From Auanema rhodensis (taxonomy: Eukaryota; Nematoda; Chromadorea; Rhabditida; Rhabditidae), in the NCBI GenBank assembly GCA_964057225.1, contig OZ059897.1:7068001-7132000 (forward strand): a DNA stretch of 64,000 nt, in the 5' to 3' direction. Made by a program: the position numbers and the translations under genes. Below are positions 49,638 to 61,272 of the stretch, in pieces (positions within the stretch are counted from its first letter, which is position 1; each line of letters starts with the position of its first letter). A model generated the notes under the pieces. The model was not told the origin of the DNA. It ran no database searches and saw only the letters and a program-made list of their open reading frames with translations.

Positions 49638-51440
49638 TTAGTTTGGGCAGAAGTTTTGAACATCACATGTCTCTCTCTGGCAGTAATAGTCCTTTGCTGT
49701 TATGCATCTAGTGTTTTGCCAGCAGAACTAAAATTAATTGTTCGTAATCATTATAATTGTTATAAACTTACTTTAGTTTCTAAAGTATCAGATGGAACTT
49801 CCATAACACATGTGTTTCCAGAAGTCTCTGTGCCGTCAGGGTATCCAGGACACCATCCGAAGCTGGTGTCATTTTGCTAAATGGCGCAATTCTAATGATT
49901 AAAAGCTGAAAAGAAACTTACAGCCCATGGAATTTGAGGTTTTCCATTTTCTTGTTCCCATACCCACTTCTTGTTGACGTAGCTCATGCCAATGTAGAAC
50001 ATATGTGGTTTCTTGAAAGCGGTTTCAGACTTGACTTGAGCTAAATAGACTTTATACGAGAATATTTATATTTTAATATTACTTGTAATGAAGTTGTGCT
50101 TCATGATGTTCATTTCATTCAACAGGAAACTGGTAGGAGCAAGGCTAGTACAAGCGTGCTTAGCAGCTACCCAGATAGCAGGAGCATTACCTGAAAACTC
50201 AAACATAATTTAAAGTTAACATATATGATAAGTTTACCAAGCTTAGTGCAGGAACCGTATTTCTTGCCATTTGATTGGAAGTTAGCCCAGGTAGAAGCAC
50301 AGAAACAATTAACTAAAAACAATTTAAACATTAATCAAGACAGCTTCTCGAAACATGTTCATACCTTGGCAAAGAGCTTGCTGAATCTCTCCAACAAGGT
50401 TGGGATCGGAGTTGGAGAAAGTCATTCCAGGTGATCCGAATTTCTTTGCACATATGCTAACTTTGTTGTTTCCTAAAAACAAATAGGATTTTGAAAAATT
50501 GAATGAACAGCGATATGTACAACCGATTTTAGTTAATTTTGAATTAAAAGTGAAAGTATGTGGGTGGATGGGCATTGCAATCGGTTGTGATTAGCATATC
50601 ACGTGGAAAAGGAAACAAAAATTTGATAAAAATAATGATAAAACATACCGATTTGATCGAATCCAACCATGATAATCGAAATATCACTTCCCTTAATATC
50701 ATCGGCAATGACAGTTGGATCATCATCTCCTGGAGTATCACTAGAATAGAACATGTATCAAGTGTTTATGAGTATTGTTGAATATTACTCGCAAGTCGCG
50801 GTGTACACAATGATAACTTGACGGAAGTTCTTGCGTCTTCCATCCGAACGACCAGAAGTTAAGGCACTGAGAGCTCCAGCAAGACCAGCTTTCAAGCTAG
50901 ATTGAGGTGAAGTAGTATTAGTATTGGAAATGTCCCAGATGTTATTCATAAAGTCATTATTAGAAGCAAAAGAATTTAGTGAAAAACGCTAAGAATATGA
51001 AATTTAGACATTTACTGTTCTAATAGCTTACAAGTGTGGATTTGGTGTCGAAAGTTGAAATAGCAATTCTGGTAGTCTGGCCAGGTGCTGGTCCAGTATC
51101 ATTTCCAATAGCTGTCATTGGAAAAATGGATACTATATCTCCCAATGTCTGAATAGAGAAATCTTAATCTTTAAGCATATCAAATTAAAAATACCATAAC
51201 TAACGAATCACTACTCATACCAGCTGATGCATCAATAGCAATAGCAACATCTAACCAAAGACCTATTCCATCATCTTTAGTACATGGACATTCTCTTTCG
51301 GTATACACTCCAAAAACAAGAGCAGTACAAGCTGAATAATTAAATAATATTAAAATTTGAATTAAATTTATGAAATTTTAAATAATAGAATCCAAATTAA
51401 TACCCAGAAACAATGTAGCAGTCGATATTACCCGGACCAT
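49638..51440 (-). CDS. Secreted VWA plus C-type lectin protein
   Basis: About ten exons give roughly 400 aa with an N-terminal signal peptide (MVRVISTATLFLACTALVFG). The VWA domain reads LWLDVAIAIDASAGMSSDSL, then TTRIAISTFDTKS, NFRQVIIVYTATC and DISIIMVGFDQIG. A C-type-lectin domain follows: APAIWVAAKHACTSLAP with FLLNEMN, MFYIGMSYVNKKWVWEQENG, FGWCPGYPDG and the closing Cys pattern FCWQNTRCITAKDYYCQ. This VWA-then-CTLD order is that of a large nematode clec subgroup (C. elegans clec-60/-62-like), several induced by infection. The MIDAS motif is DASAG where canonical VWA has DxSxS, so metal binding may be altered. The TATATAA box at 51521-51527 lies 81 bases upstream. Confidence 0.92.
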
Positions 51441-51517
51441 TCTGAAAAGAAAAATAGTAAACTTTCATACATATTAAAGCTCGATAAGAAAAATTCAGTA
51501 GTTCAGAAAATGAACTG

Positions 51518-51527
51518 TCTTTATATA
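51518..51527 (-). promoter_or_regulatory. TATA box, VWA-lectin gene
   Basis: Minus-strand TATATAAAGA about 80 bases before the ATG, well placed for a core promoter with a short leader. Strong TATA boxes favour inducible or tissue-restricted genes. Confidence 0.5.
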
Positions 51528-51635
51528 TTAAAGCTTTTATACGAGGGAAATGCCTTATCAGAATGTTGAATACTGTAAAAAGTTTGAAAGATAACCAATG
51601 CTATTAGATGTAAACCAGCAGAATATATACAAGAG

Positions 51636-51912
51636 AGTGTTCTCTCTCTCTCTTTGGGGAAAGCGAGAGCACACACTCTCTCTCATACTCTTTCTCTCTC
51701 TCTCTCTGTCTTTTATTAAAATAATATTTTATTACAATCTGAATATATAAGTTAAACATAAGGATTGACGTTATAGAAGTACACTTTCTGATATCTTTTT
51801 AAAAACAGCTGAAAAGAAATCATAAAATATATCTTAAAGGTATGATATCATAATTATGTATAATATAAAGATAATGAGCTCTCTCTCTCTCTTTCTCTTT
51901 CTTTCTTTCGTC
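51636..51912. repeat. CT/GA tracts between lectin and tdc-1 genes
   Basis: Two CT-rich microsatellite blocks, about 51640-51712 and 51878-51912, interrupted by GAGAGC segments that can pair with the CT runs. They occupy the spacer between the divergently oriented VWA-lectin and tdc-1 genes, where GAGA-type promoter elements would be expected. Whether they are functional cannot be judged from sequence. Confidence 0.55.
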
Positions 51913-52097
51913 CTTCTTCCTTTCTTTCAGCTTCGCCAAGTTATGCTGACAAATCAATCTACTTTTTATCAGAAGATGATGTTCGACGATTTTTTGATCA
52001 GTTTTTTGTGAAAAAACACAATGTGTTCCCTCAATAACGCTTATGAAATATAGATGATTTAAGTCATACACTTGTTTGGAAATATCTTTCTTTTCAG

Positions 52098-52347
52098 AAG
52101 AACTTAACCGAACGTTAATGGATTTTCAGCTCTATTCAGAGCTCTCAACTGCAAATGACGTATTACTAGATGATATAAATATTGAAGGAGAAGCAACTCG
52201 AAATCATCATCCAAGCTAGCAGAAACAGGCAGCTTAGAAGCTTTAAAGCAACTTATATTCTGCCTAAATAGAGCTGTCAATCACATAACCTACTCTTCTT
52301 CTTCATCTACTACTACTACTACTTGGTTCAGTGGTTCATCGGGCTTG
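52098..52347 (+). other. Probable 5' leader exon of tdc-1
   Basis: A segment bounded by a TCTTTTCAG acceptor (ending 52097) and a TTG|GTATGT donor, upstream of the first coding exon at 52751. Its longest frame (contains LAETGSLEALKQLIFCLN) does not splice in phase with the decarboxylase frame, so it is read as untranslated leader. It includes a CTA/ACT trinucleotide run at about 52305-52323. Confidence 0.45.
52118..52219 (+). promoter_or_regulatory. Upstream ORF in tdc-1 leader
   Basis: A 33-codon ATG-to-TAG frame (MDFQLYSELSTANDVLLDD start, HHPS end), 20 bases after the leader acceptor. If this exon is in the mature mRNA, ribosomes would meet this ORF before the main start and tdc-1 translation would be dampened. 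Confidence 0.35.
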
Positions 52348-52757
52348 GTATGTTCATAATCCTTCCAATATCATAGATACTACTTCATCTACGTGTTTGT
52401 ATCTGTCTAGACGTCTCTTCATTTAGATGTAGATAGTCCAATTTCCACATAGCTCATATCACAGGTCTATCTATCTGGACAAATCTATAAATTGTTGTGT
52501 TTTTTTCAAATTTTTTTAGGCATATTGAGTCAATTATATTGATCAAACTCATCTTTTGTAGTTTGCTTTCTTAAATCTTAGAGCATTTTATGGTTCAATC
52601 AGTGCCATTCATGAGCTCCTCTATTGATTATCCTATTTTTTTGCCATTCTACTTTTAGTAATAAAGAGCCTTTAGATCATTTATTATCAAAATTATCATG
52701 TTTCATCTCATTTTTTCCTATTCTCTTCACTTTAGTTGGATATATTTTAGCCTGCAA

Positions 52758-55700
52758 ATGGTGTATGGATTAACTGATGCTTTAAAGAATTTGAATTCAT
52801 ATTGTCAATCAACTAGTAATCGCTTACGTGATTCATTTTCTCCCAGTCGTAAGTCCATGTTTTACAGTTGTTTTTTTGTTTTTTGATATATAATCATTTA
52901 AAGGACAAGGATCAATTCCTAGTATAAGTTCACCGTCCACTCCTTCTAAGAATAAAAGCTCAAAAACTCAGGACGAATTGGTAGAAGATATGTCGTCCGA
53001 AGACAGTATGCCAGATAGTAACATGGGTTAGTTTTACATATAATTTTTATTATATTTTATTTTATTATTACTATTATATGTAATAATTATATATTTTTCT
53101 TCCTTTAGGTATGTCCCGTACACAATTCCGTCGTTTTGGAAAAGAAACTGTCGATTACATAGCTGATTATATGGAAACTATTCATAAGAGACGTGTTGTA
53201 CCAGCTATTGAACCTGGATATTTGAAGGTTATTCTATCTTATATATGATATTTTAATCAATATTTGTGTAAATATAGGATTTAATACCATCTGATGCTCC
53301 TGATAAACCAGAATCCTGGGAATCTGTCATTGATGATTTTGAGAAGTTGATTATGCCTGGAATTACTCATTGGCAACATCCAAGGTATGTTTAGTTGTTG
53401 TTTTGTTTTTGATGTTTCTGAGTATTTTACACATAAACATGTTTAGATTCCACGCCTATTTCCCGGCTGGTAATAGTTTTCCATCAATTTTGGCTGATTT
53501 GCTAGGTGACGCATTGGGATGCGTTGGATTCAGCTGGGTATGATCTTGGTAACTTATCCACAAGTCTAGTTCTATATTTCAGGCTTCATGTCCAGCTATG
53601 ACGGAATTAGAGATGATCATGCTTGATTGGTTCGGAAAAATGATTGGACTTCCCAAAGAGTTTTTACCTTTGACTGAAGGAGCCAAAGGTGGTGGGGTTA
53701 TTCAGGTATAACATACACAATGACATAACCTCCAATATCTGCTGAAACTTTGTAGGGATCAGCCTCTGAATGTAACTTCGTTTCGTTACTAGCTGCTCGA
53801 TTTGAAGTAATGAAAGAGCTTCGTCAACGTTTTCCATTTGTTGAAGAAGGTCTATTGCTCTCAAAACTGATTGCATATTGCTCTAAAGAGGTCACAAGCA
53901 TATATTCTCAGAAGCCTCTCTCATCAATCTACTTATTCTAGGCTCACTCATCTGTTGAAAAGGCTTGTATGATTGGAATGGTTAAACTAAGAATACTAGA
54001 AACTGACAGCAAGTTCAGATTACGCGGTGAAACGTTGAGAAATGCCATTCAGGTTCGATTGACGAGAGTCAAGAAAATTGAAAAAATATTTTTCAGGAAG
54101 ATAGAAATCTGGGACTAATCCCATTCTTTGTTTCTACAACATTAGGAACAACTTCATGTTGTTCATTCGATGTACTATCTGAAATAGGACCTGTATGTGA
54201 AGAAAATGAGTAAGAATACCTGAATGTGTGACTGATGTTTACAATAATTTTTCAGACTTTGGTTGCATGTTGATGCAGCTTATGCTGGTTCAGCTATGAT
54301 CTGTCCAGAAAATCGTCATCTGATGAACGGCATAGAATATGCCATGTCCTTCAATACTAACCCTAACAAATTTATGCTAATTAATTTTGATTGTAGTACT
54401 ATGTGGTAAGTTCTAAGTTGCTCTGGGCTAGTAATTAAAAAAAAATGTTTGTAGGGTCCGTGATCGTTTTAAACTAACTCAAGCATTGGTAGTTGATCCA
54501 CTGTATCTACAACATAGTTGGATGGGTAAGATTCTAAGTTATCAGTCAGCAGTATCAACTTCTATATGTTTAGATAAGTCAATCGATTATCGTCATTGGG
54601 GTATTCCACTGAGTCGAAGATTCCGTTCTTTGAAATTATGGTTTGTCATCCGTATGTATGGAGTTGAAGGTCTACAACGCTATATTCGAGAGGTATCATT
54701 GAGTAATGATACTATTTTGAATCACACATCATGATTTTCAGCATTGTCGATTAGCTAAGAAGATGGAAGCTTTAGTTCGTGCTGATCAAGTTTTTGAAAT
54801 AGTTGGCGATGTTCATCTTGGTTTAGTATGCTTCCGGATGAAAGGTGATGATGAACGAAATCAATTACTTCTGACTCGATTAAATAGTTCCGGACGTATA
54901 CATATGGTTTGTTGAACATTTTACAACTTTTTAAAGTTTCTCTTATCAAGGTTCCTGCTTGTCTTAATGATCGTTTCGTCATTCGCTTTTGTGTTTGTGC
55001 TGAAAATGCTTCTGACAAAGATATTGAAATAGCTTATGATATTATTTCCCAGGCAGCTCAACATATATTACGTAAGTTGATCTCGAAACTCAAGATATAT
55101 ACAAAGGAATAATGTTATAGATGAAAAAGCTGCTGAAGTTTTGGTTGAAGATAGGGAAGCTGAAGAACTCGAAGAAGAAGCCTATAAGGCTGAAGAAGAA
55201 GGCAGAGAACGCAAGGTATACAGATCTAGATAGCATGTACAAGATTCATTTGTAATCTTTTCTATAGATTTCTTTGGATAATGTTCCAACTCATCCACCT
55301 ATGGAGACTCAAATATCAAAAGAAGAACTATTGGCATACAAACAACAGGAAAGTTTAGCCAAGAAAAGGTAGGTCAAAATACATTATTGTTATGATTGAT
55401 GATGGTGTACAGTGGTGAAGCATGTTTCTAAAAGTTATGTTGTTCAGAGTGTCGTGCTGTAGAGTAGGACCATGCCCATGTTTAGCATGAATCGTGTGAA
55501 TGCAATTCGTTTTGTTTTCTTAGGAAAATATTTTTTCTAACCCTTTTTACGCATAATCATATCTTGTTTATACAGACTTTTGTTATCCTTGTACTTTTTT
55601 TTTTCTTACTAATACTAATCAAAAGAATTATATTTTCATCAGCTATGCTAAATAAATTATCATTACTAAATGTGTTTGTGTTTTGTGGTTGTGGTTGGGC

Positions 55701-56280
55701 TTGTGGTTGGACTTGTGATTGGACTTGTGATTGTTATGAGATTTAGTTAGTTTCTTGATTGTTATCATAGATGGCTGGATACTAGTTTGATATTCTTTGA
55801 AACTGATGTTTAGTAGTAGCTAAAGCTGATAGTAGATCTTCAGCATTTTCAACTACTTTCTAATACGTACAAGAATGTAACATTCTTTATCTCTAGATCG
55901 TTTCTTGTGCGGATGGTTTCCGACCCCAAATGCTACAATCCAAAAATTATTCGTCATTTGAACATGGCTAATCATCGAAAAATGAGTCAGGATCTCTTTA
56001 GAGATAGAACCTTAATGTGGGCAATGACTTACGACATATTGAGTTAGAGTTTCATTTTATTTCAGGCAAACGATCTCTCATAGCCAAAGACCAAATCGAC
56101 TTTCTAATCAATCGCCTGGTTCAGGAGGTTCCGGTAAGAGAATACAATAGATAAAAGCTGTTTTGGTTGTTATATAACGATGTATTTCCAGCAGCAAATG
56201 CAAATGTTTTCACCTATGAAGATGAGGAAGATACTGTCTGTGTGGCTCTTCAACAGACTGGTTTACAGACACCAATCTAA
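52758..56280 (+). CDS. tdc-1: Tyrosine decarboxylase
   Basis: PLP-dependent group II decarboxylase making tyramine, the precursor of octopamine, in neurons and gonadal cells of nematodes. About 18 exons give roughly 650 aa. The start [20 protein letters not shown] follows a TTTTAG acceptor. The catalytic domain begins [20 protein letters not shown], with [20 protein letters not shown], then [38 protein letters not shown] and [18 protein letters not shown] form the PLP pocket. [18 protein letters not shown] contains the PLP lysine, and [13 protein letters not shown] follows. The long C-terminal extension includes [33 protein letters not shown] and [20 protein letters not shown], which I recognise as typical of nematode TDC-1, not of AADC or histidine decarboxylase. 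It ends TGLQTPI. Confidence 0.92.
55682..55735 (+). repeat. 12-base minisatellite in tdc-1 intron
   Basis: Three to four imperfect copies of a 12-base unit (ACTTGTGATTGG and variants GCTTGTGGTTGG) in the longest tdc-1 intron. A short ORF over it reads as repeated Cys-Trp and is not considered coding. Confidence 0.6.
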
Positions 56281-56453
56281 GAGTGGAGAGTTTAATCGTA
56301 CAGTTTAATAAGAAAATATTCTGAATATTACAATTGTTGTAGTTTTGTTTTTATCCGCGAAAAAAAATAATTTTTTCTTTTAGATTTATCAGTTTCGTAA
56401 TTAGATTGCTTTTATTTCTTCTAAGTTTTCATTATTATTAAAGGTATATGTAA

Positions 56454-56558
56454 CATTTGAACAACATGAAAATCAATAAATAATTCATTTTTAGATAAAA
56501 ATCATTTGCTTAATTACAATAAAACATTTAAAATGTAAAATATAATGAGTATAAGAGA
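56454..56558. repeat. Direct duplication, copy 1
   Basis: A 105-base block nearly identical to 58026-58130 in the same orientation: three mismatches, all within the first 15 bases, and no gaps. It begins 174 bases after the tdc-1 stop codon and contains AATAAA at 56475-56480, so it may carry the tdc-1 polyadenylation signal. Confidence 0.9.
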
Positions 56559-58025
56559 CTATAATCTCATACAAATTCGAGAAAGATCAACACAATGCTA
56601 GAATAATCGATGAGAAAAATCTTTTGTTAATTATTTATTTATATGAAATAATTACATTTTTCATTTAAAAATAAAACTTTAGACATGTTAGAGAATATTC
56701 CAGAGATAGTTATTGATTGAATAAGAATAACATCATCAGCTTTTCTTCCACGAAATGGTTTCTGAAAGAAACTTTTTTAAAACTTGGCGTCATAACTAAA
56801 CTTTCAAAATAATATTAGATTAGGTACAATTATATGAAACGGAACAAAAAAATGTTAAGAAAAGACCTGTATTAATAAGAAAAAAATAATAACAATTTAA
56901 AAAAAAGTGTACACATTACCAGTAATATCATAAAAAAAGAAAGAAATTCACATTCAACAAAAAAAAAGAAGGAAACAACTAAAATTAAAAAAATGAAAGA
57001 GGGGTTTCCTTTCACTTACGTCAAAAACTTAATTTGAATATATGTAAACGTGAATGTTAAAATAGTATTTTAATTAAAATAGAAGAATATTTAATATAAA
57101 ATAATTTTTATTTATTAAAATTAAAAATATAAATATTTATTGAAATAAAAGTTTATTTTTATTCTTTACAATCCATTTCATGCAAATTTCAATTAATTTA
57201 TTGCCATACTTTCTTAGAGCATTAATTTCTTGAGAATTACAAAGACAACTAAGCTCATAACATTAATTTTTTCGAAATTCACAATGCTACCAAACTCCAA
57301 ATTATAAAATCTTAGTCTTAGTTTCTCTAAGAATATTGATCATTTTCTACAAATTAGAATTGCTTACTCGCTCCAATACTTTTTGAAAATTTCTACATAA
57401 AGACAGTTAACCTGTATAGGGTTGTCATCACCGAATGCAATATGAACAATTAGCATTTTAGGATAATGACTATGTATAGATATATCTATTTCAATCAATT
57501 CTAAATAAGCCAAATAAACTTTTATTAAGTTGTTTTGAAATGTTCGAGGAAGTTCATGTTGTTACTGTTAGCGTCATCATTTTTGTAACAATGTACTGTA
57601 AAGTGACATTTCTTTTTCTTTGACCACTGATGTCAGAGTTGTCTCTCTGTATGTTGATCTTCTTCTTTCTCTAATGTATTTCTTTGAGTGATCAGAGATC
57701 TTGGAAGCTTTTTTCGTTAACTGAGGGCATATCTTGAGTGTAGTATGTTCGAACATAAGGTCAAAAAATAAAAATAACATAAGACAAACACGGAAAATGA
57801 TTTTTATGTTGTTGTATTACATCGCACTATGACAAAACGATTATTAGTACACGAAGTAGGTTTTTGATTTTTGTTTATCAACTTGTGATATGATGTATGG
57901 TTATTCATTTGGTAAACGCTTTTAGTTTTTATTAGTTTCTTTAAGTTTATTTTAAAATTTTAGTACAAAAAACCGATGTTCTTGTACACTTTACAGCTCC
58001 TCCCTCATTATCATTTTGTATGGAG

Positions 58026-58130
58026 CATTCAAACAACACGAAAATCAATAAATAATTCATTTTTAGATAAAAATCATTTGCTTAATTACAATAAAACATT
58101 TAAAATGTAAAATATAATGAGTATAAGAGA
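58026..58130. repeat. Direct duplication, copy 2
   Basis: Second copy of the block at 56454-56558, 1572 bases downstream. Just after it, TCCACCAAATGGTTT resembles TCCACGAAATGGTTT near 56749, about 190 bases after copy 1. The original duplication was therefore probably longer and has since gained or lost sequence. Confidence 0.9.
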
Positions 58131-59371
58131 TCATTCATCCACCAAATGGTTTGAAATAAAGCGAATTCTGAGAATCTTAATCAGCTTTATCAGCATCATC
58201 CAGCATACACGAATTGATTACGTTTAATCAATTATAATTTGAAAAAAAAATTTCTTGCATTGAAAGTTATATGTACTGGATCCTTGGGGCGATGCTATCA
58301 TGTAAGGATAAGAGTTAGAAACCAACAATTCAGATTCAAATTTTCATTTTTCGTTTCGAGACAACGATGAGCGGTTGTTCTTCCAATAGAAAAACTCAAA
58401 ATTCTTAGTTTTCAACCCAACTTGGATAGTATTCCAGGAATTCTGATTAAGCATTAGCTGAACTGAGGTATAAACTCTTCAGGGTTCAGAGAGATAAAAA
58501 TGGGATAATTACCTGATAAGAGTACTTCTGACCTCATCATCGTTTAGACATTTCATCTGTTTATCAGTTACTGATTGTATCAAAACTATTCCTTTATGCT
58601 CAATAGGTCTACTAGTATGTGCTGAGTCTTCAGTCTAAAGTACCTGAAAATAAAGGAAAAGCTTGCAGATGATTTCATAAAAGCTGTGCTGTGACAGTAC
58701 CGAAGAGTAAAAAGCCTATGAATATTAAAACAAGGAACTCACCCTCTCTGTATTACCATTTATCTCTCTTTCTCTCTTGCTCGTTCCCTCTCTTTTACGA
58801 TTCATCTCTCTCTATTTCTCTTTATCTTTCTTCTATTTCCTTTTATCTTTCTCTTTTCTTTGATCTGTGCCTCCTTGCCTCTCTTCTTCTCAAATATTTT
58901 TAATATTTAATAATAAAGTTTCTTATTCTTCTATCTTGAATACTCTTGTTCGCATTCCTCAACCATAATCTAATATTCTTTTTCAGCCAATGTTTGATAA
59001 AAGCAAAGAAAGTAACCATCTTTCAGTATATAATATTCAAAAGGAAATTTGGGGTCTGAAAAAGTATGCGCACAATAGCAAGAAGGGCGGAGCTTTCTAA
59101 TTAGATATCTAAATTATAAATTAGCTGCATGGTTCAATATACTTTCATATATAAAAATGTTAAATGATAAGTGAATTCTGTTTCAAAATTGTTTGTCTTA
59201 ACTATTTATTAGGAAATAATGAAATAACAACCATAAACAAGGTGGAAAACTAATATCTAAGTTGTTTTATAATAACTTATAATATATAAACAACATAATA
59301 AATATTAAATACATATAATATTATTCAAGAGAGTCATATGGATAATGCATGCTACAATCATAGTTAATGTT

Positions 59372-60076
59372 TCAACTCAACTGAATCTCTTCTGTTATTA
59401 GTCTTTCTCCTCCCACCTTTGTAGCCCTAGCTTGCTCATCGTTAACTAAATCATTCGTGGCATCGTCAGTACTTTTGTTTATATTAAGATTTTTGATATT
59501 AGTTTTACGAAGAAGTTCAAAAAATTCCTGGGAGTTTTTAACCGTAAATCCTTTAAGAAGCACTTCACCACAATCAATTGCAAAGTATCGTGGCAGTGAT
59601 GGGCGACAACATCTGATAATATTTATTCCAATGATTTCGATTACGTTTAAATCCAAATTACAAACCTGCTCGGGTCATAATTCCACCAAATATTATCTCT
59701 TACACCCCATGTAACCATTTGGGATGAATCTTTTATCTGTTCTATGGATTGAATAGATGAAATAGCTATTCGTTTCTGAAGGCCTTTAGGAAAATAATAA
59801 CATTTAAGGATAATACAATCTTGACTTAACTGTAAATGAACAAAAATGTTTAATTTTATACTTGAAAATGGAAAAGGAGAACTCTGTTTTCTGCTGACTA
59901 ACCTTGCAAAATCGATCCTCATACACAACATCAATGTCATGCTTCTCATCTTCTGACGTCGGATCTTCATTATATTCCGAACAATCACTAATAACACAGA
60001 CTCGTGTGTTATTCCTTTTGAAATCATGGGAAGGAGCAGTAGCAGGTGAGGGCGTAACTCCATCCTTCCAGGGCAT
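59372..60076 (-). CDS. Small protein with probable PH-like domain
   Basis: Three exons give about 190 aa. The N-terminus MPWKDGVTPSPATAPSHDFK and an acidic stretch (SEYNEDPTSEDEKHD) precede a folded core: VVYEDRFCKLSQDCIILKCY, then YFPKGLQKRIAISSIQSIEQ, WGVRDNIWWNYDPSR and RYFAIDCGEVLLKGFTVKN with SQEFFELLRK. This order of strands, Trp-Gly, a later Arg/Ile-rich strand and a final helix resembles bacterial-type PH-like domains, such as small lipid-binding modules. I infer that from pattern only. The C-terminal tail is polar and ends EEIQLS. There is no signal peptide or membrane helix, so it is probably cytosolic. It lies 405 bases downstream of the crystallin-like gene on the same strand. Confidence 0.7.
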
Positions 60077-60481
60077 AGCTTTGATAAATAAGTATAAGTT
60101 AGTATAAATGTGTTTTCAAATATATATATATATATTGGTCAACGATTGAGAGAATATAAAGTTTTTTTTTTGATTGCTAAAAAGAGTAAAAATATGAAAA
60201 ACAGTATATAAATCTGACAATAGATTTTTAATAATGAAAGGTAATGACAACATACCATCTAAGAGGTAACCATGGTGATATATTCGTAATAATTTTTACT
60301 GATATTCTACTATATCTATACTATGTAAATATAATTTGTATATATACAAAACAACATTATTTTCTTTTTTTGGAAGAAAATTATTGAATGGTTCGTAATA
60401 CAAAAATAAATTTAAAAAATATTCCATATAATCAATTTATTCGACTAAATCATATTTAAAAATTTCTGTTAGCACATTATT
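60077..60481. other. Spacer between two minus-strand genes
   Basis: 405 AT-rich bases with a (TA)n run at 60121-60136. It holds the PH-like gene's promoter and the upstream gene's 3' UTR. The length is larger than the usual nematode operon spacer, so co-transcription is not indicated. Confidence 0.5.
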
Positions 60482-61272
60482 TCACTGATTTTGGCATGTA
60501 CATTTTAAGCTGGATGCTCGACGTTCAAAACCATAATGCTCTAGATCGAAGACATCGTAGCTATCGAGACCAAATGTTCGATGAGTTCCTGAAATATGCA
60601 GACATATTATTTGATTTGATTGCTTTGAATCTTTGAATGCTTGTCTCTTTGCATCAATAGTTCAAACTTATTTTGCATACGAAAAATCTCTTTTTTTGCT
60701 ACACAATAGAGCTAATTGGATGTGGATTAAAATTTTGGAACAACATGCATGAAAGACAATGTGTGCTATGTTGAGGGAGAGAAATATTTTCTTGGCTATA
60801 ATTGAAACTACATTAAGAGAAATCAACACACCTGTCTGATTTCGAAAATCCCACATCTCTAAAAGGCATGCCGGCTTTACGATAACAGCAACAGCTGCAT
60901 CATCCCACTACACAAATTATCATGATAATAAGGCTATTTAAGATGCTCAATTGTGATTTACCATTGCTCCTAGAGCGCCATTTCCATTGATACGAACGCG
61001 AAAAACATCTTCAAATGAGCAGTTTGCTGAAGAAAAGACAAGAGCACAACAAGCTGAACATTTCGTAAGAAGCGTTGGCACGCATCCAGAAAATAAGGAA
61101 GATGAGACAGCGACCAAAAGAGAACAAATCAGAAAAGGAATGAGAATATAATTCTGCTGAAAATTGAAGGTTAGCAATCAATGTAGTTTACAATTAAGAA
61201 AAAAAAAGGTTAGCCAATCATTCGAATAAGATATTAAAAAAACTAAAAAGATTAAAAAGTGTGTACCTTCAT
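60482..61272 (-). CDS. Secreted Cys-rich, crystallin-like protein
   Basis: Four exons give about 125 aa, and a GTACAC donor directly follows the two-codon first coding exon (M-K). A signal peptide (MKQNYILIPFLICSLLVAVS) leads to a mature chain with a Cys cluster (CVPTLLTKCSACCALVF, then SANCSFED). The rest reads FRVRINGNGALGAMWDDAAV, AVIVKPACLLEMWDFRNQTG, THRTFGLDSYDVFDLEHYG and RRASSLKCTC. The pattern of a Cys/aromatic strand pair, a Gly/Thr loop and a closing ASSLKC recalls a beta-gamma-crystallin Greek-key motif. That assignment is inference. All junctions are in phase (ACA G|GTGTGT joined to GA ACT). It is likely secreted, with seven Cys visible. Confidence 0.7.

Larger units (their letters stand above)
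56281..59371. other. Intergenic, 3.1 kb, with duplicated block
   Basis: Very AT-rich sequence downstream of tdc-1. It contains a 105-base direct duplication (listed separately) and a CT-rich block at about 58745-58880. ORFs at 57577-57780 and 58691-58903 are composition artefacts. No gene is supported. Confidence 0.55.

Noticed and set aside
55564-55746. Plus-strand ORF with Cys-Trp repeats
   Set aside because: It lies in a tdc-1 intron and reads through the 12-base minisatellite.
58691-58903. Plus-strand ORF of Ser/Leu repeats
   Set aside because: Direct translation of the CT-rich tract at 58745-58880.
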